Shown here in pieces: positions 5,868 through 9,020 of a stretch of 9,020 nt of DNA. The notes beneath the pieces are model-generated. The model was not told the DNA's origin and ran no database searches. It saw only the letters and a list, made by a program, of their open reading frames with translations. A program made the translations under genes and the position numbers. The DNA is from Paracoccaceae bacterium (GTDB taxonomy: Bacteria; Pseudomonadota; Alphaproteobacteria; Rhodobacterales; Rhodobacteraceae): positions 1 to 9,020 of the forward strand of contig JALWQC010000048.1 in NCBI GenBank assembly GCA_027080755.1, in the 5' to 3' direction. Positions within the stretch are counted from its first letter, which is position 1. Every line of letters begins with the position of its first letter.

Positions 5868-6893
5868 ATGGATATCGAACAGGACCTGCGCCCCGAGGAA
5901 CGCCCCGGTGATGCCGACCGTGCCTTGCGGCCGCAGACGTTGGACGAATTTGTCGGGCAGGCCGAGGCGCGGCGCAATTTGCGGGTGTTTATCGAAAGCG
6001 CGAAGATGCGCGGGCAGGCGATGGATCACGCGCTGTTTTATGGTCCGCCGGGGCTGGGCAAGACCACGCTTGCACAGATCATGGCGCGCGAACTGGGGGT
6101 GAATTTCCGCATGACCTCCGGCCCTGTGCTGGCCAAGGCGGGGGATCTGGCGGCGATTCTGACCAATCTGGATGCGCGCGACGTGCTGTTTATCGATGAA
6201 ATCCACCGCATGAATCCGGCGGTGGAGGAAATCCTCTATCCCGCGCTGGAGGATTTCGAGCTGGATCTGGTGATTGGCGAGGGGCCGGCGGCGCGCACCG
6301 TGCGCATCGACTTGCAGCCCTTCACGCTGGTCGGGGCGACGACACGGCTGGGCCTGCTGACCACGCCCTTGCGCGACCGTTTCGGCATTCCGACGCGGCT
6401 GGAGTTCTATACAATCGCGGAACTGGTGAAAATCGTTGACCGTGGTGCGCGCCTGATGGGGGCGGATGCGGATGCGGGCGGGGCGATGGAAATTGCCCGC
6501 CGCTCCCGTGGCACACCGCGGATTGCGGGACGGCTGTTGCGCCGCGTGGTGGATTTTGCGCTGGTCGAGGGAGACGGCAAGGTGACCGCGCCGCTGGCGG
6601 ATATGGCGCTGACACGGCTGGGGGTGGACCATCTGGGGCTGGATTCGGCCGACCGGCGCTACCTGCGGCTGCTGGCGGAAAACTACGGCGGCGGGCCGGT
6701 GGGCGTGGAAACCATCGCCGCCGCCCTGTCCGAAGCCCGCGATGCCATCGAAGAGGTGATAGAGCCGTTCCTGCTGCAACAGGGCCTGATCCAGCGCACC
6801 CCGCGCGGGCGGATGCTGGCGGCCAAAGCCTGGCAACACCTGGGCCTGTCCGCCCCGCGCCAACCTGATCAGGTGGATTTGTTCGAGGACTAG
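5868..6893 (+). CDS. ruvB: Holliday junction branch migration ATPase RuvB
   Basis: RuvB is the hexameric AAA+ motor that pumps DNA through the RuvA-bound junction. The 341-residue protein (E. coli: 336) begins with the usual short N-terminal extension and [12 protein letters not shown] (20-31). It has Walker A GPPGLGKT (59-66), Walker B LFIDEIHR (107-114), sensor 1 GATTR (156-160) and the PLRDRFG segment (167-173) that carries the arginine finger. The middle has the sensor 2 region [15 protein letters not shown], and the C-terminal winged helix ends with [10 protein letters not shown]. Every key residue is present. The ATG lies 3 bases after the ruvA stop, with GAAAGGATAGGG serving as ribosome binding site inside the ruvA end. 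I see no clear terminator after its stop; the tol-pal type genes often found next in related bacteria are not here. Confidence 0.98.
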   Translation: MDIEQDLRPEERPGDADRALRPQTLDEFVGQAEARRNLRVFIESAKMRGQAMDHALFYGPPGLGKTTLAQIMARELGVNFRMTSGPVLAKAGDLAAILTNLDARDVLFIDEIHRMNPAVEEILYPALEDFELDLVIGEGPAARTVRIDLQPFTLVGATTRLGLLTTPLRDRFGIPTRLEFYTIAELVKIVDRGARLMGADADAGGAMEIARRSRGTPRIAGRLLRRVVDFALVEGDGKVTAPLADMALTRLGVDHLGLDSADRRYLRLLAENYGGGPVGVETIAAALSEARDAIEEVIEPFLLQQGLIQRTPRGRMLAAKAWQHLGLSAPRQPDQVDLFED

Positions 6894-6938
6894 GGGAACG
6901 TAAAATGGCGCAGATTACGCGCTTTGTAGCTCTACGCC

Positions 6939-7406
6939 CTAATACAGTTTGTGGCGCAAAGCGTACTGGATCACCGTTGCGGGGTCGTCGGTTACGGTTT
7001 CAAAAATCACGGTTTTAGCAGATACTTGCGGGTAAATCTCGCACCCTTGCTCGGCAATACTGCGATCTTCGATCTGCTTTATCCAGCCGAAGACAATACG
7101 GTTTATCATGATAAGGTCCGCGCTTTTTCTCTGGTAGATATCTGCATATTGCGCAGAAGCATTTGCGCGTTCCTGTGCCGACCTGCCGTCAAAATTCTTG
7201 AGACACTGGAACTTGAATTTAACCGTTTGAATGGATGGGGGAACGGTGCGGGCGCCCCGCAGTCCTCGCATTAAAAATTCATGCGGTTCCGAAAATACGG
7301 CGACCACTTCTTTGCCTTCGGTTTCCAGCTGCGGTCTGGGTGCGGATGTTGCACAGGCAAAAAGAAAAGGGGTGATTGCGGCAATGGCCAGTAATTTAAA
7401 ACGCAT
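6939..7406 (-). CDS. Unrecognised small lipoprotein
   Basis: The 155-residue product begins MRFKLLAIAAITPFLFACAT, a lipoprotein signal peptide with lipobox LFAC, so cleavage before Cys18 and lipid attachment are expected, followed by export to the periplasmic side of a membrane. The mature part has two more cysteines, Cys68 (KFKFQCLKNF) and Cys122 (EQGCEIYP), which could form a disulfide. It alternates likely beta strands (EVVAVFSE, TVKFKFQCL, AKTVIFETV) with an alanine-rich helix (about 76-97). I recognise no family. Codon use and base composition are visibly more AT-rich than in all neighbours, which suggests acquisition or lack of strong expression. The start is supported by a weak GGGA about 6 bases upstream and by a candidate promoter at 7472-7500. 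It is convergent with ruvB. Confidence 0.78.
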   Translation of the reverse strand: MRFKLLAIAAITPFLFACATSAPRPQLETEGKEVVAVFSEPHEFLMRGLRGARTVPPSIQTVKFKFQCLKNFDGRSAQERANASAQYADIYQRKSADLIMINRIVFGWIKQIEDRSIAEQGCEIYPQVSAKTVIFETVTDDPATVIQYALRHKLY

Positions 7407-7471
7407 TTTAAATCCCGTATTTGTGAAAAAGTGAAGAGAAACAACTTAAGATTGAATGATTACTGTTTTGT

Positions 7472-7500
7472 CTTTTAGCTGCCAGACTTGCGGACGTCAA
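7472..7500 (-). promoter_or_regulatory. Candidate sigma-70 promoter of the lipoprotein gene
   Basis: On the minus strand TTGACG (complement of 7495-7500) and TAAAAG (complement of 7472-7477) are separated by exactly 17 bases, matching five of six and four of six consensus positions. Transcription would start near 7465, giving a leader of about 58 bases rich in A and T. The same 124-bp gap follows the histidine kinase stop codon, and I see no strong terminator hairpin there. Confidence 0.5.
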
Positions 7501-7530
7501 CCACAGGGTGATTTCGCTCGTGGCTTGGGG

Positions 7531-8928
7531 TTATAGGTCTACGCCCTGGTCTACCGTTCCCTCTGCCACCGGAAAGGATATTTGCAGGTGCAGGCCTTGC
7601 GGGCTGTTCTGGCGTTCCAGGGTTGTGCCGTGCAGGGCGGCGACTTTGGCTGCGAGGCTCAGGCCGAGGCCGGCGCCGGGGGTGTGGCGTTCTGTTTCCA
7701 GCCGGCCCATCCGCGCCAGTGCCTTTGGCCAGTCTGCCGCAGGAATACCCGGCCCGCTATCGGCGATTTGCAGGACGGCGCGGTTTTCCCGACGGTGCAG
7801 GGATATGCGGATCGTGCCGCCTTCGGGGGTGAATTTCACGGCGTTGTCCAGCAGGTTGGCCAGAGCGCGCGCCAGAAACTGGGCGTGGCCCATGATGGTG
7901 ATGTCGGGGGCGATGTCGATGTGCAGGGTCTGGGATTTTTCCTCGGCCAGAGGGGCATATAGTTCCAGCGCGTCCTGCAGCAGGCGCGACAGGTTCAGGG
8001 GTTCTATCTGGGTCTGGGCGAGGCTGGCCTCTACCCGGGCGATGTCCAGCAGGTCCGAAAATACCTGATGCACATAGTCGGCCTCGTGCAGGGCGCGGGC
8101 GATCCGGTCTGTGGCGGGGCTGTCTTCGGGGATTTCCAGCAGGACGGTTTCCAGCGTGTTGCGCAGGCGGGCCAGCGGGGTGCGCAGGTCGTGGGACAGG
8201 CTGTCGGTGACCATCTGCAGCTCGCCCAGAAGGGCCTCGTTTCGGGTCAGCATGTCGTTCAGGGCCTTGGCCAGCCGGTCGAATTCGTCGCCCGTGCCTT
8301 TCAGCGGCACCCGTCGGGACAGGTTGCCCTGTGTGATTTCCGTGGCGGCCTGCTGGATATCCGCCACCCGTTTCAGAATAGAGCGCGACACAACCAGCCC
8401 CCCCAGAGACCCGGCAATCAGGAAAGAGCCAAGCAGCGCCAGCGAGGCATATTTCAGGATGGTGCGGAATTCCCGCTGGCTGCGCATATCGCGCCCGACC
8501 AGCAGCCGCGCCCCGCTGGGCAGGGAAATAGCGCGCAGCCCGACCAGCACCGTGCGGTCGATGTCCGTGCGATACAGCGGAATGCTGTGCCATTGCCCGT
8601 CCAGCGGGATTTCGGGCCAGCTGGACAGGTTGCCCGCCAGCGGATGTCCGTCGGCGGTGGCGTAGAGATAGATCGAATCCGCGTCATTGCGCGAGGTGGA
8701 GCGTTCCGCAATGGCCGACCGCAGGGCGAATTGCCCGCCCTCGACATAATCCCCGACCAGCCCGCGCAGCTCGATGTCCACGGCCTCGGCTGTCTGGTTC
8801 TCCAGCAGGCGCATGGTGCCGATATAGACCAGCCCCAGAATCCCCGCCGAGGCCAGCAGTGTTACCACCAGATGCAGGGCGAAAAGACGGCGGATGGCGC
8901 TTTTGCCTTTGGTGGGGAACAGGGTCAT
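7531..8928 (-). CDS. Two-component sensor histidine kinase (HAMP-HisKA-HATPase)
   Basis: The 465-residue inner-membrane kinase has a first transmembrane helix at about 14-37, a periplasmic sensor of about 115 residues (40-155) and a second helix at about 158-181. A HAMP linker follows (182-235, with SRSILKRVADIQQAATEI), then the HisKA dimerisation helix with SLSHDLRTPLARLRNTLE, in which His246 is the autophosphorylation site. The ATPase domain shows the N box ALANLLDNAVKFTP (355-368), G1 box DSGPGIP (390-396) and G2 box GAGLGLSLA (418-426). The F box, usually an F-x-x-F pattern between G1 and G2, is not evident in ALARMGRLETERHTP, though the kinase otherwise looks intact. The periplasmic region has no domain I can name, so the signal is unknown. 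Its ATG overlaps the response-regulator stop, so the pair is cotranscribed. Confidence 0.95.
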   Translation of the reverse strand: MTLFPTKGKSAIRRLFALHLVVTLLASAGILGLVYIGTMRLLENQTAEAVDIELRGLVGDYVEGGQFALRSAIAERSTSRNDADSIYLYATADGHPLAGNLSSWPEIPLDGQWHSIPLYRTDIDRTVLVGLRAISLPSGARLLVGRDMRSQREFRTILKYASLALLGSFLIAGSLGGLVVSRSILKRVADIQQAATEITQGNLSRRVPLKGTGDEFDRLAKALNDMLTRNEALLGELQMVTDSLSHDLRTPLARLRNTLETVLLEIPEDSPATDRIARALHEADYVHQVFSDLLDIARVEASLAQTQIEPLNLSRLLQDALELYAPLAEEKSQTLHIDIAPDITIMGHAQFLARALANLLDNAVKFTPEGGTIRISLHRRENRAVLQIADSGPGIPAADWPKALARMGRLETERHTPGAGLGLSLAAKVAALHGTTLERQNSPQGLHLQISFPVAEGTVDQGVDL

Positions 8929-9020
8929 TTCACCATCCTGTAGCCGGCGCCGCGCACGGTGTGGATCAGGGGCTCTTCCCCGGGAAGGTCGATTTTCTTG
9001 CGCAGGCGGCTGATGTGGAC
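8925..9020 (-). CDS. OmpR/PhoB-family response regulator, C-terminal end, cut by right edge
   Basis: Only the last 31 residues are in the window: VHISRLRKKID, then LIHTVRGAGYRM and a final VK. This is the end of the OmpR/PhoB winged-helix DNA-binding domain, comprising the recognition helix and the wing with the hallmark TVRGxGYR. The receiver domain lies beyond the edge. The stop TGA (8925-8927) overlaps the kinase ATG as ATGA, so the regulator is translated first and the kinase is coupled to it; the two should be cognate partners. Target genes cannot be deduced from here. Confidence 0.92.
   Translation of the reverse strand, partial: VHISRLRKKIDLPGEEPLIHTVRGAGYRMVK

Larger units (their letters stand above)
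6924..7547. repeat. Imperfect 17-bp direct repeat on both sides of the lipoprotein gene
   Basis: TTGTAGCTCTACGCCCT (6924-6940) and TTATAGGTCTACGCCCT (7531-7547) agree at 15 of 17 bases, with a shared 10-base block TCTACGCCCT. The left copy overlaps the last two bases of the lipoprotein gene; the right copy starts exactly at the stop codon of the histidine kinase gene. The span covers the AT-rich gene and its promoter. The identity is seen directly; a meaning (recombination scar or insertion duplication) is speculative, and chance is possible. Confidence 0.35.

Noticed and set aside
4812..6863. A 683-codon open frame on the minus strand opposite ruvC, ruvA and ruvB
   Set aside because: It is rich in His, Arg, Gln and Pro as expected for the antisense of GC-rich genes, has no domain pattern, and lies opposite three certain genes.
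6905..7018. A 37-codon plus-strand frame just after ruvB
   Set aside because: No good ribosome binding site is seen and it overlaps the 3' end of the lipoprotein gene; the product is a featureless basic peptide.
8068..8943. A 291-codon plus-strand open frame opposite the histidine kinase
   Set aside because: The kinase on the other strand has all its motifs; this frame is a composition artefact.

Overview
This 9,020-base window looks like an ordinary chromosomal segment of a GC-rich alphaproteobacterium, most likely of the Rhodobacteraceae type. The pointers are the ruvC-ruvA-ruvB order, a DUF1127 small protein, a SoxR with an intact iron-sulfur cluster motif, high GC third positions and a GTTC-N7-GTKC-type SOS box. 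The taxon is an inference from gene style, not a search result. Genes are tightly packed; no intergenic gap exceeds 200 bases, and I see no rRNA, tRNA, CRISPR array, transposase or origin.

Layout. 1-356 (minus): the N-terminal part of a YeeE/YedE-type sulfur transporter, cut by the left edge. 479-1720 (plus): a 12-helix MFS transporter, divergent from it, with an FNR-like site in between. 1707-2183 (minus): soxR, whose stop overlaps the MFS gene's end. Divergent from soxR is a plus-strand cluster: a VOC/glyoxalase-fold protein, msrA (methionine sulfoxide reductase A) and prmA (L11 methyltransferase). The soxR/VOC gap holds a near-textbook SoxR operator inside a promoter with the 19-bp spacer typical of MerR-family control. 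msrA is preceded by a hairpin that buries its ribosome binding site. After prmA comes a GC-rich bidirectional terminator shared with a convergent DUF1127 gene (4267-4494).

4690-6893 (plus) is the complete ruvCAB Holliday-junction operon with translational coupling of ruvC and ruvA and a plausible LexA box upstream. 6939-7406 (minus) is a small unrecognised lipoprotein gene, visibly more AT-rich than its surroundings, with its own candidate promoter and an imperfect 17-bp direct repeat on its two sides. 7531-8928 (minus) is a HisKA sensor histidine kinase, overlapping by 4 bases the end of an OmpR/PhoB-type response regulator that runs off the right edge.

How the parts fit: the middle block reads as a redox-stress unit (SoxR sensing redox-active compounds, a VOC protein, and repair of oxidised methionine), followed by DNA repair (ruvCAB). 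I found no convincing wholly new system. The items most worth checking are the SoxR promoter and its unusual target, the msrA leader hairpin, and the AT-rich lipoprotein islet.
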